A DNA stretch of 5,671 nt from Desulfobulbaceae bacterium UBA2213 (lineage in GTDB: Bacteria; Desulfobacterota; Desulfobulbia; Desulfobulbales; Desulfocapsaceae), in contig DCUN01000183.1 in the NCBI GenBank assembly GCA_002327225.1, positions 1 to 5,671 on the forward strand, in the 5' to 3' direction. Below the pieces are notes generated by a model. That model saw only the letters and a list, made by a program, of their open reading frames with translations. It ran no database searches and was not told the origin of the DNA. Made by a program: the position numbers and the translations under genes. This document shows positions 1 to 5,671 of the stretch, piece by piece (positions within the stretch are counted from its first letter, which is position 1; the number at the start of each line of letters is the position of its first letter).

Positions 1-1255
1 TTCTGGTCATGAATATATCAATGACCACCAGAAATTCCAGCTCTTCCATAGCACGCTGGGCCCGGCTGGAATCGGCCATGGTCACCACAGGATTTCCGGC
101 CTGGACCACCAGCATCTTCAAGCCGTACGGCTTCTGATCGAGGATGGCATCCACCACGCAGGACTGCACCTGATTGCCCCAGCTCTGACTGAAGGTGTTA
201 AAGAGGGGGTAGGCAGCCGTGATCGGCTCCAACTCTGGCGACAGGCGATCGCGGGCCTGGAAAGGACGCAGGGAAACGGGCTGGGGCAGGACGTCACCTC
301 CCGCCCTGTCAATATTACCGGTAAGTCCGCGCAGACAGGCTATCGCCCGGGTGGACTGAAAGATATCGAGCTGCATGTCCAGGCCGTTGCCATCGATCAG
401 ACAGGCCGGTTTGGTGGCAGCGTAGAGGCGGGCGGCCTCACGAACCTGCTGCGGGTCAAGCCAGATACCCGGGGCGATGGCATCAATTGAAAAGTGGTTT
501 GCCACCTCCCGCAGCTGCTCAAAGCCGGTGGTAAATCCCTCGACAAATTCCTGGTCATGGAGATTCTGGCTGATGATCTCATTGATCATGGCCATGGCCA
601 GCAAACCGTCATGGCCGGGTTTGATCTGCAGCCAGATATCTGCTTTGCGGGCCAGAGGGGTCTGGACCGGGTCAACTACAATGAGCTTGGCACCATTGCT
701 GACGGCATGGTTGATGGCATCGGCCACGCCGAGGGTAGTATCGGCGTCATGCTTGCCCCAGACCAGGATGCACCTGGCCTTGGCGGCCTCGGGAAAAGCC
801 ATGGCCCCGTAGGTATAGGTGTGGGCCATCTCCCGGGCCACAAAACAGATGGAGCCGTTGCCGATGGTATTCGGGGAGCCGTAGCAATTCATCAAGCGGT
901 TGGCGTAATCCCAGGGGGCTCCCCAGTCAGCGGCCATGCCCCGCAGCCAGCCGACGGCTTCGGGCCGGGCCTGTTTTTTGTAGTGCATGAAGCGTGTCGC
1001 CACCAGATCGAGGGCCTCATCCCAGCTCGCCTGGCGAAACGTGCCATCCTCCTGCCTGATCAGCGGGGTGGCAAGGCGCTTCTCAGAATAAACAATATCC
1101 GCCGCCGCCTGCAGTTTCAGGCAGGGACTGCGTTTATCCTTATCGAGGAAGGATTTACGCTGGGCCGATACCAGTTTACCGGCAACGACTTCCACCTCCA
1201 CCGGACAGCAGGAGGAACACATCCGACAGACAGTAGCTTTCGTATCTTTTTTCAT
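1..1255 (-). CDS. Molybdopterin oxidoreductase, MopB superfamily, cytoplasmic, 3' part outside window
   Basis: An unbroken minus-strand reading frame starts at 1255 and runs off the left edge: 418 codons of a protein that in this superfamily is usually 650-800 residues. The N-terminus carries the [4Fe-4S] ligands C10-X2-C13-X3-C17-X27-C45, with the electron-relay Lys at C45+2 (K47). C137, in the segment GNGSICFVAR, sits where the Mo ligand (SeCys or Cys near residue 140) lies in FdhH and acetylene hydratase. Further family signatures are LIVVDPVQTPLARKADIWLQ, a PGHDGLLAMAM segment and, near the edge, QAGNPVVTMAD. The protein should bind bis-MGD molybdenum or tungsten plus one FeS cluster. There is no twin-arginine signal, so it is probably cytoplasmic. 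The start follows a GAGG Shine-Dalgarno five to six bases upstream, and the previous gene stops 12 bases away. C137 is followed by Phe, not the His of formate dehydrogenases, and the residue after C13 is Ser, not the Asp recalled for acetylene hydratase, so neither activity is favoured. The family is certain; the substrate is unknown. Confidence 0.93.
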   Translation of the reverse strand, partial: MKKDTKATVCRMCSSCCPVEVEVVAGKLVSAQRKSFLDKDKRSPCLKLQAAADIVYSEKRLATPLIRQEDGTFRQASWDEALDLVATRFMHYKKQARPEAVGWLRGMAADWGAPWDYANRLMNCYGSPNTIGNGSICFVAREMAHTYTYGAMAFPEAAKARCILVWGKHDADTTLGVADAINHAVSNGAKLIVVDPVQTPLARKADIWLQIKPGHDGLLAMAMINEIISQNLHDQEFVEGFTTGFEQLREVANHFSIDAIAPGIWLDPQQVREAARLYAATKPACLIDGNGLDMQLDIFQSTRAIACLRGLTGNIDRAGGDVLPQPVSLRPFQARDRLSPELEPITAAYPLFNTFSQSWGNQVQSCVVDAILDQKPYGLKMLVVQAGNPVVTMADSSRAQRAMEELEFLVVIDIFMTR

Positions 1256-1267
1256 GACGACCTCAAT

Positions 1268-2203
1268 CTATCGTACAGCCTTGATAAAGCAACTCCTGAT
1301 CAGTTCGTAGTGATTACTGTGACTGCGGATCTTCCACCAGACATGATCACGCTTTGTCACCTGCCAGCCGGGCGAGAGTCTTTCCTGACCCTGTCCCAGA
1401 AAGGCCACGATATTGTCCATTCCCTTGCCGGCATAGGGGCCATCCTCCTTGCCACCCAGCCACTGATCAATCTCTGCCGCCTCGGTGGACCAGGAAAAGG
1501 GATCGGAGAGAAGCAACTGGCTCCCTGAGGTGCCGGCAACCCGGTTCATTTCCTGAAGGTGGACAGCAGGGAAAGGCAACTTGTCCACCAGATTGAGAGA
1601 CGCCACAGAGCTTGCCGTATGGGCACCAAAAGGAAGACGCTGGGCATCAGCGACGATGAACTCCACCCGCTCCGGCTGCCACCGGGCGGGGCGACGAATG
1701 ACAACCTCGCGTCCCAGCAGCCCTTCGTCCTTGAGGGTAAAGCGCAACTCACCCTCAAGCATGAGCCGTCGGGCCGTTTTGATAAAGGCCAGCGACTTGT
1801 CTATGCCAACGGCCAGATCGCACTTGCGGCTCATCTCAAAGGTAAAACGGCCGACGGCTCCACCCAGATCCAGGGCCAACCCACCATGGGGTTCCATGAG
1901 TCCGGCCCACTGCTGATAGGCATCGGTCGCCTGCTCATCACCAATCAACTCTCCGTAATGACTCCACAAATACGAAGAGAGCACCTCATCCTGCTCATAC
2001 CTGCTGGCCTGGCGGTCCTCTTGCCGCCCCGGATCAAGAAAAGCGATTCCCTGCCGGATGGGAAAACGGCGCTCACATTGCCGGCAGGTCAAGGCGCCGT
2101 CGACGATATCTTCATCCTCAACCGACCTGATATCCAATTGCAGGGCATGTTCCTGAGGGAGACAGGCGGGACAGATCAGCTTGCTTGCCAGCTGCTTTTT
2201 CAT
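1268..2203 (-). CDS. SAM-dependent methyltransferase with N-terminal Trm112-like zinc ribbon
   Basis: The 311-residue product has two visible parts. Residues 8-57 form a Trm112-like zinc ribbon: C11-P-A-C14 and C40-R-Q-C43 followed by RRFPIRQGIAFLDP, the typical 'FPI..GI..L' ending. Residues 105-245 form a class I (Rossmann) methyltransferase core: motif I ALDLGGAVG at 110-118, an acidic residue ending strand beta-2 in VGID (D135), and the motif FIVADAQRLPF at 182-192 with D186. It should transfer methyl groups from S-adenosylmethionine; the acceptor cannot be read from sequence. The region around 150-180, between beta-2 and the VADA strand, is longer than in small Methyltransf_11 proteins. 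The start is chosen from an AAGGGGA Shine-Dalgarno about seven bases upstream. The gene lies between the FKBP gene (18-base gap) and the molybdopterin oxidoreductase gene (12-base gap), so all three are probably cotranscribed. The acceptor could be a metalloid, a small thiol, a cofactor or a partner protein; nothing here decides between them. Confidence 0.9.
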   Translation of the reverse strand: MKKQLASKLICPACLPQEHALQLDIRSVEDEDIVDGALTCRQCERRFPIRQGIAFLDPGRQEDRQASRYEQDEVLSSYLWSHYGELIGDEQATDAYQQWAGLMEPHGGLALDLGGAVGRFTFEMSRKCDLAVGIDKSLAFIKTARRLMLEGELRFTLKDEGLLGREVVIRRPARWQPERVEFIVADAQRLPFGAHTASSVASLNLVDKLPFPAVHLQEMNRVAGTSGSQLLLSDPFSWSTEAAEIDQWLGGKEDGPYAGKGMDNIVAFLGQGQERLSPGWQVTKRDHVWWKIRSHSNHYELIRSCFIKAVR

Positions 2204-2221
2204 GAATGATTCCCCTTATTT

Positions 2222-2650
2222 TCAGGCAATCGCTACCAGCTCCAGATCAAAGATCAGATCCTGGCCGGCCAGGGGCGGGTTGGCATCCAGATAGATATGG
2301 GTGTCACTGATCTCTCGCACCACCACCATCATGATCTCACCATTGGTCCCACCCACCTCCAGCTTCTGCCCGACCTCGGGACTGAAATCGTCCGGCACCT
2401 GTTCCAGGGGCACCTCCATGACCATGTTCGGATCATGGGCGCCATAGGCCTTAGCCACCGGAATGGCAACCGTCTTTTTTTCGCCCAGTCCCATACCGAT
2501 CAGGGCCTCATCAAAGCCCTGAATGACATGGCCGCTGCCCAGCACCACCTCAAGGGGCTCGCGCCCATCCGAGGAATCAAAGACCGTCCCGTCAGCAAGT
2601 TTGCCCGTGTACTTCACCTTTACCTTACTTCCTTTCTGTGCCTGTGTCAT
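2222..2650 (-). CDS. SlyD-type FKBP peptidyl-prolyl cis-trans isomerase (short form)
   Basis: The product is a 142-residue FKBP of the SlyD/SlpA type. These enzymes catalyse prolyl cis-trans isomerisation and chaperone folding proteins in the cytoplasm. The FKBP fold is split. Residues 10-65 include VKVKYTGKLADGTVFDSS and the GSGHVIQGFDEALIGMGLGE segment. An insert-in-flap chaperone domain covers about 66-121 and begins KAYGAHDP. The FKBP core then returns with DANPPLAGQDLIFDLELV. SlyD proteins usually read NHPLAG here, so His is replaced by Pro. The His/Cys-rich metal-binding tail of E. coli SlyD is absent, which makes a nickel-storage role less likely. The start is set at 2650, where ATG lies six bases after GGAG. 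An in-frame ATG at 2662 would add MEWN but has no clear Shine-Dalgarno. As first gene of the apparent operon it may help fold the downstream enzymes, which is inference. Confidence 0.94.
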   Translation of the reverse strand: MTQAQKGSKVKVKYTGKLADGTVFDSSDGREPLEVVLGSGHVIQGFDEALIGMGLGEKKTVAIPVAKAYGAHDPNMVMEVPLEQVPDDFSPEVGQKLEVGGTNGEIMMVVVREISDTHIYLDANPPLAGQDLIFDLELVAIA

Positions 2651-2656
2651 ATTCCA

Positions 2657-2660
2657 CTCC
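2657..2660 (-). promoter_or_regulatory. Shine-Dalgarno that decides the FKBP start
   Basis: GGAG on the minus strand lies six bases before the ATG at 2650. It overlaps the alternative upstream ATG at 2662-2660, which argues that the downstream ATG is the one used. Confidence 0.6.
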
Positions 2661-2757
2661 ATTCATGATAGTTCAGGCCCGGAGGCCGTTTCTAAGTATT
2701 CTAAAAAAATGTCTTTCCATTCAGCCGAATCACCATAGCACAGATCGACTGAAAAGG

Positions 2758-2799
2758 GTACCCTGAGAAACACCCTGAGAATCCCTTCTCTCAGGGTAC
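2758..2799. repeat. Inverted repeat with duplicated left arm (two alternative hairpins)
   Basis: GTACCCTGAGA (2758-2768) and TCTCAGGGTAC (2789-2799) are perfect 11-bp inverted arms around a 20-base loop. The loop holds a second copy of the left arm core, ACCCTGAGA (2772-2780), 12 bases after the first (2760-2768). The right arm can therefore pair with either copy: 11 bp with a 20-base loop, or 9 bp with an 8-base loop. Read on the minus strand, the hairpin is followed by CCCTTTTC, a short T-run, so a weak leftward terminator or attenuator is possible. Read on the plus strand there is no T-run. A repressor binding site is an equally good reading, because the block has both direct and inverted half-sites. 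Confidence 0.7.
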
Positions 2800-2887
2800 G
2801 CCTGTAACCGCGGACAAGAGCAGCGTGCTATTTCACCTGTTCACTCCACTCAATGAAATGGTGGCACGACCCTGGCTTGTTTTTCTT

Positions 2888-2916
2888 TTGACTTTCCATA
2901 TACCATCATCTAGGAT
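2888..2916 (+). promoter_or_regulatory. Sigma70-like promoter for the TauE/SafE gene
   Basis: TTGACT (2888-2893) matches five of six -35 consensus bases. After a 17-base spacer, TAGGAT (2911-2916) matches four of six -10 bases. It points at the transporter gene, and the predicted transcript would start near 2923, about 70 bases before the ATG. A second perfect TTGACA (2926-2931) lies closer, but no good -10 sits at the right distance behind it. Confidence 0.5.
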
Positions 2917-2992
2917 GACTCTCCTTTGACATCAATCAGCACAAAATTCGAATGTCCAACACCCTCTACAAGGGCAAGATAAAGGAGAAATC

Positions 2993-3766
2993 ATGGAAAT
3001 ACTTATTGTGTCAATCGTCGCGCTCATGGCTTCGGCACTCACCCTCTTTTCGGGATTTGGTCTCGGGACATTACTGATGCCGGTTGTGGCGATTTTCTTT
3101 CCACTTGAGATCGCCATTGCCATCACGGCCATGGTCCACCTGGCAAACAACGTGTTCAAGGTGGCCTTACTCGGCAGACAGGCAGACCATTCCACCCTGA
3201 TTCGTTTTGGAATCCCCGCAGTGCTCTGTGCATTCCTTGGCGCATTCGTTCTCAGCTGGCTGTCTGGAATGGAGCCGTTTTTTGCATACATCGCCTTTGA
3301 AAAGCAGCTGCTGGTTTCGCCAATCAAGCTCATTGTCGGCCTTCTCATCCTTATCTTTGTTCTCCTCGAACTCTCACCAAAATTTTCAGCTGTCAAGTTC
3401 GACAAAAAGTATTTACCATTTGGCGGCGCAATAAGCGGATTTTTCGGTGGCCTTTCCGGCCACCAAGGCGCATTCAGAAGCATGTTCCTTCTGAAAGCTG
3501 GCCTGACCAAAGAAAAGTTTGTCGCTACCGGGGTTATGCTGGCAGTCATGGTCGACATATCGCGTATGGCGATGTATGGCTGGGAGATGTCAGCTCAACG
3601 CCAGGAGATTGAATGGCAGTTGGTGATAGCCGCCTCTCTTTCCGCATTCGTCGGCGCTTACTTTGGCGTCAGACTGCTCAAGAAGATCACCATTAGAACC
3701 ATTCAGATAGCCGTGTCCGCACTGCTGGTCATCATTTCTCTCGGGCTGATTTCGGGCCTGCTGTAA
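2993..3766 (+). CDS. TauE/SafE family membrane transporter (putative sulfite/organosulfonate exporter)
   Basis: The 257-residue product is a polytopic inner-membrane protein with about eight hydrophobic segments, near 2-20, 26-48, 71-91, 109-127, 140-156, 177-195, 208-229 and 234-257. The family arises from an internal duplication, and both half signatures are visible: SGFGLG (20-25) followed by HLANNVFK (49-56), and GGLSGHQGAFRSMFL (152-166) followed by ATGVMLAVMVDISRM (178-192). Members are predicted to move sulfite, sulfoacetate or related anions out of the cell, but substrates are poorly established and this one cannot be named from sequence. The start is supported by AAGGAG five to six bases upstream. 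The gene has its own promoter candidate and is transcribed away from the FKBP operon. Three 60-base samples inside it are about 47-50% G+C, against 60-72% for samples of the neighbours, which suggests separate acquisition. A 109-base gap follows before the next gene, with no clear terminator. Confidence 0.9.
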   Translation: MEILIVSIVALMASALTLFSGFGLGTLLMPVVAIFFPLEIAIAITAMVHLANNVFKVALLGRQADHSTLIRFGIPAVLCAFLGAFVLSWLSGMEPFFAYIAFEKQLLVSPIKLIVGLLILIFVLLELSPKFSAVKFDKKYLPFGGAISGFFGGLSGHQGAFRSMFLLKAGLTKEKFVATGVMLAVMVDISRMAMYGWEMSAQRQEIEWQLVIAASLSAFVGAYFGVRLLKKITIRTIQIAVSALLVIISLGLISGLL

Positions 3767-3875
3767 GGCTCCCTGAATAGTGGCGGCCCGGATCTCAGCC
3801 AGGCTCATTCCGGCGCTCACCATCCCGATCACACCACGATGACCAGACTGAAGGATACCTCAGGAAAAAATCACC

Positions 3876-4286
3876 ATGGCACAGATACCTGACCCCATAC
3901 CTATTCCCGAGAGTGAAATCGAGATCAATTTTATCCGGGCCAGCGGGGCCGGAGGCCAGAATGTCAACAAGGTCTCAAGCGCCGTCCATCTGCGTTTTGA
4001 TATCCGCAACTCCTCCCTGCCCGACAGCTGCAAGGAACGTCTGCTGGCGCTCAGTGATCAACGGGTGACCCAGGACGGGATCATCATCATCAAGGCCCAG
4101 CAATACCGGACGCAGGAACAAAACAAGGAAGAAGCCTTGCGCAGGCTGCACCAGATCATTACGGATGCCATGGTGGTCGCCAGGAATCGCCGCCCCACCC
4201 GGCCCGGGAAGAATGCCAGAAAGAAGCGGACAGACATGAAGAAACAACGGGGGGCAATCAAGGCCCTGCGCAAGAAAGTCTCTTGA
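3876..4286 (+). CDS. arfB: ArfB (YaeJ) ribosome-rescue peptidyl-tRNA hydrolase
   Basis: The 136-residue product matches the length of E. coli ArfB (about 140). ArfB frees ribosomes stalled at the end of a truncated mRNA by hydrolysing peptidyl-tRNA, without needing a stop codon. The catalytic GGQ is at 26-28 in RASGAGGQNVNKVSSAVHLR, the standard class I release-factor signature. The globular domain runs to about residue 100. The rest is a basic tail, RPTRPGKNARKKR followed by MKKQRGAIKALRKK, which in ArfB threads into the empty mRNA channel. There is no codon-recognition domain, which separates it from RF1 and RF2. The start follows AGGA at about 10 bases, a rather long spacing. The next gene begins 25 bases after the stop on the same strand, so the two are probably cotranscribed. 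No promoter was recognised in the 109 bases upstream. Confidence 0.95.
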   Translation: MAQIPDPIPIPESEIEINFIRASGAGGQNVNKVSSAVHLRFDIRNSSLPDSCKERLLALSDQRVTQDGIIIIKAQQYRTQEQNKEEALRRLHQIITDAMVVARNRRPTRPGKNARKKRTDMKKQRGAIKALRKKVS

Positions 4287-4311
4287 GCTGCGACTCGAAG
4301 GCAGGACGACG

Positions 4312-5463
4312 ATGACGGATTTCTCACCCTATTACCCGCTCTGGGGCCGACAATTAGTGGCAGAGTTTGCCGACATCTCCTGGCAGTACGGACTCGGGCT
4401 CACGGCCCCGGTCTTTGAAATCACAGAGACGGAAAAAAGACTCGGCTCCTGGCAAGCAGTGACCAGGGTCATCAGCATCAGCAGCCGACTGATCAGCGGC
4501 TGTTCCTGGGATATCACCTGTCAGATTCTCAAACACGAAATGGCCCATCAGATCTGCTCGGAGATCTTTCGCCGGAACGATTGCGGCCATGGCCCCCTCT
4601 TCCTGAAAGCCTGTGACATGCTCGGCCTTGCCGCCCCTTTTCGTCACGCCGCTGGTGATCTGCCGCACTCTGGAACCACAGATCCCAGCGTGAATCAGCA
4701 GACAGAAAAGGGCCGCCAGTTCATCCGCAGGATCGGCAAACTCCTGGCCCTGGCCGGTTCGAAAAATGAGCATGAAGCAGCGCTGGCCATGGAAAAAGCC
4801 GGCCAGCTGATGGCGCGCCACAATCTGCAACAGCTTCAGGAAGACACTCAGGCTGAATTCACCTTCCTGATTATCAACTGCCGTTCCAAGCGCCTTGAGC
4901 TATGGCAGCGCAAGATCTGCGCCATTCTCCTCCGCTTTTTTTATGTCAAGGTGGTCACCGCCAGCCTCTACGATCCATTGCAGGATAGTCACCACAAGAC
5001 CATTGAGCTCTTCGGCCGGCAGGAGAATGTGGCCATTGCCGACTACTGCTACGCCTTTCTCGCCGGGAAGCTCGCTGCCCTGTGGCAGGAAAACAGGATC
5101 AGGATCGGAGGCAAGGGTATCCGGGCCCGCAACAGCTATTATCTGGGGCTGCTGCAGGGATTTTACGACAAGCTGCTGGCCCAGGAAGCATCAGCAACAC
5201 GCCCGCTAGTGAAGAAAAAGAGGGTAGAGAGGCCTGCCACTTCGAGCCTGGCCGTTTTAATCCAGGCGGAAGAGAGGGAACTGGACCGTTTCGTCACCAT
5301 GCGTTTTCCCCGTCTGCGCAGGCGTTCCGGCAGCGGGGCCATGATCTACCGGGAGACCTATGAACGTGGACGGACGGATGGCGGACAGATTGTCCTGCAC
5401 AAGGGGGTTGCGAAGCAGGGCAGCGAGCAGGGACTGCTGCTTTCCCAAGGTCCCCTTGCATGA
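4312..5463 (+). CDS. SprT-like zinc metalloprotease fused to DUF2786 region
   Basis: The 383-residue product has a mosaic layout. Residues about 10-106 resemble the SprT-like domain: the zinc and catalytic motif H75-E-M-A-H79, a third probable zinc ligand H93 in GHGPLF, and the following helix LKACDMLGL. SprT/Spartan proteins are zinc proteases; some cut DNA-protein crosslinks. Residues about 135-172 are a DUF2786 motif (IGKLLALAGSKNEHEAALAM, then LMARHNL). The remainder fits the region that normally follows DUF2786: LELWQRKICAILLRFFYV (195-212), LFGRQENVAIADY (233-245), NSYYLGLLQGFYDKL, and a closing segment ERGRTDGGQIVLHKGV (351-366) like the ends of DUF2786 proteins. A basic linker with KKKR lies near 301-304. 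The start has AGGA five bases upstream, and arfB ends 25 bases before. There is no signal peptide or membrane segment, so a cytoplasmic location is expected. Domain identities are fairly secure; the target is unknown. Confidence 0.88.
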   Translation: MTDFSPYYPLWGRQLVAEFADISWQYGLGLTAPVFEITETEKRLGSWQAVTRVISISSRLISGCSWDITCQILKHEMAHQICSEIFRRNDCGHGPLFLKACDMLGLAAPFRHAAGDLPHSGTTDPSVNQQTEKGRQFIRRIGKLLALAGSKNEHEAALAMEKAGQLMARHNLQQLQEDTQAEFTFLIINCRSKRLELWQRKICAILLRFFYVKVVTASLYDPLQDSHHKTIELFGRQENVAIADYCYAFLAGKLAALWQENRIRIGGKGIRARNSYYLGLLQGFYDKLLAQEASATRPLVKKKRVERPATSSLAVLIQAEERELDRFVTMRFPRLRRRSGSGAMIYRETYERGRTDGGQIVLHKGVAKQGSEQGLLLSQGPLA

Positions 5464-5500
5464 TATTCGACACATGTAATTTGCCAGACGCCACACCATA

Positions 5501-5526
5501 AAACAAGCAGGAAAAAGACCTTGTTT
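5501..5526 (+). terminator. Weak hairpin with T-rich tail after the SprT/DUF2786 gene
   Basis: AAACAAG (5501-5507) pairs perfectly with CTTGTTT (5520-5526) around a 12-base loop, and the plus strand continues GTTTC. The stem is short and A/T-rich, so it would be a poor intrinsic terminator, but it sits between two convergent genes where one is expected. Read leftward it is followed by TATGG, so it could serve both directions only weakly. Confidence 0.3.
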
Positions 5527-5537
5527 GTTTCATAACG

Positions 5538-5559
5538 GCCCCTAAAATTCGTCAGGGGC
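5538..5559. repeat. Short G/C-rich hairpin overlapping the end of the epmA-like gene
   Basis: GCCCCT (5538-5543) and AGGGGC (5554-5559) form a 6-bp stem with a 10-base loop over the stop codon of the minus-strand gene. No T-run follows on either strand, so it is not a standard terminator. It may stabilise transcript ends in this convergent gap. Confidence 0.35.
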
Positions 5560-5671
5560 AAAGGAAACAACCTCGCCCACACTCCCCTTTCCCATGAGGA
5601 GCATGAGCAGGCGATCCACCCCGAGGGCGATGCCCGCGGCCCGATCGAGGCCCGCAAGCTCTTGCAGGAAA
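5542..5671 (-). CDS. epmA: EF-P lysine ligase EpmA/GenX-like, C-terminal 42 codons
   Basis: This minus-strand frame enters from the right edge and stops with TAG at 5542-5544. It encodes 42 residues containing AAGIALGVDRLLMLLMG, the class II aminoacyl-tRNA synthetase motif 3 with its ATP-binding Arg, then VGEVVSFAPDEF at the end. The G-(I/V)-A-L-G-V-D-R-L ending with a short V..F tail is typical of EpmA (PoxA/GenX), which attaches beta-lysine or lysine to elongation factor P. True lysyl-tRNA synthetases usually read GLGIGIDRL and end in a DVLLFP-type tail. With so little sequence, a LysRS-like paralogue cannot be fully excluded. It is convergent with the SprT/DUF2786 gene, with 78 bases between them. 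Confidence 0.8.
   Translation of the reverse strand, partial: FLQELAGLDRAAGIALGVDRLLMLLMGKGSVGEVVSFAPDEF

Larger units (their letters stand above)
2651..2992. other. Divergent intergenic region between the FKBP operon and the TauE gene
   Basis: No convincing gene lies in these 342 bases. The sequence is A+T-richer than the flanking minus-strand genes; 2701-2760 is about 40% G+C. It contains the FKBP Shine-Dalgarno, a two-state hairpin (2758-2799) and a rightward promoter candidate (2888-2916), listed separately. A minus-strand -10-like hexamer TAGAAT (2703-2698) lies about 50 bases before the FKBP start, but 17 bases upstream of it there is no recognisable -35, so the FKBP promoter is not settled. 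A weak 6-bp inverted repeat, ATTTCA (2830-2835) and TGAAAT (2854-2859), is also present and may be chance. Confidence 0.6.

Noticed and set aside
1..1255. Formate dehydrogenase annotation for the molybdopterin enzyme
   Set aside because: The residue after the Mo-ligand Cys is Phe rather than His, so a specific formate dehydrogenase call is not supported.
494..1528. Long plus-strand open frame of 344 codons
   Set aside because: It lies opposite the molybdopterin oxidoreductase and the end of the methyltransferase, both with clear family motifs. Its translation shows no domain and there is no good Shine-Dalgarno; it is an antisense shadow in G+C-rich DNA.
1559..2209. Plus-strand open frame of 216 codons
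   Set aside because: Antisense to the methyltransferase, whose zinc ribbon and SAM motifs are intact.
2297..2668. Plus-strand frame with a His-rich stretch (HHHHH)
   Set aside because: The His run is the complement of Met/Val/Val codons in the FKBP gene; no start signal and antisense to a well-supported gene.
2932..3558. Minus-strand open frame of 208 codons
   Set aside because: Antisense to the TauE/SafE gene, which has membrane segments, family motifs and a strong ribosome binding site.
3590..3832. Minus-strand open frame of 80 codons starting at GTG
   Set aside because: Most of it is antisense to the TauE 3' end and no ribosome binding site is seen; kept only as a weak remnant idea for the part outside TauE.
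3840..3893. Tiny plus-strand ORF overlapping the arfB start, a possible leader peptide
   Set aside because: It has no Shine-Dalgarno and no notable codon run; it is expected by chance.
4354..4830. Minus-strand open frame of 158 codons
   Set aside because: Antisense to the SprT-like and DUF2786 motifs on the plus strand.

Overview
The window looks like a piece of chromosome from an anaerobic, G+C-rich Gram-negative bacterium, most plausibly a sulfur- or sulfate-metabolising member of the Desulfobacterota (old Deltaproteobacteria). This is an inference from gene content: a molybdopterin oxidoreductase without a Tat signal, a TauE/SafE-type anion exporter, and the EpmA and ArfB translation factors. 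No rRNA or marker gene fixes the taxon. Sampled 60-base stretches of most genes are about 60-70% G+C. The TauE gene and the spacer before it are only about 40-50%.

The left part (1-2650) is all on the minus strand and reads as one tight operon. In transcription order it holds a SlyD-type FKBP peptidyl-prolyl isomerase, a class I SAM-dependent methyltransferase with an N-terminal Trm112-like zinc ribbon, and the first 418 codons of a cytoplasmic molybdopterin oxidoreductase of the DMSO-reductase/formate-dehydrogenase superfamily, cut by the window edge. The gaps are 18 and 12 bases and the downstream genes have Shine-Dalgarno sequences. The oxidoreductase keeps the [4Fe-4S] ligands and a Cys where the Mo ligand is expected, but lacks residues that would mark it as a formate dehydrogenase or acetylene hydratase. 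Its substrate is therefore open, and the linked methyltransferase is the most intriguing part of the window.

A divergent spacer of about 340 bases (2651-2992) follows. It holds an 11-bp perfect inverted repeat whose left arm is partly duplicated, so two alternative hairpins can form, and a good sigma70-like promoter reading right. That promoter probably drives the TauE/SafE membrane transporter gene (2993-3766).

The right part encodes a probable two-gene operon on the plus strand: arfB, a GGQ-motif ribosome-rescue hydrolase, and 25 bases later an unusual fusion of a SprT-like zinc metalloprotease with a DUF2786 region. Facing it from the right edge is the last 42 codons of a minus-strand EpmA/GenX-like EF-P lysine ligase. 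The right end thus clusters genes for translation rescue and protein quality control.
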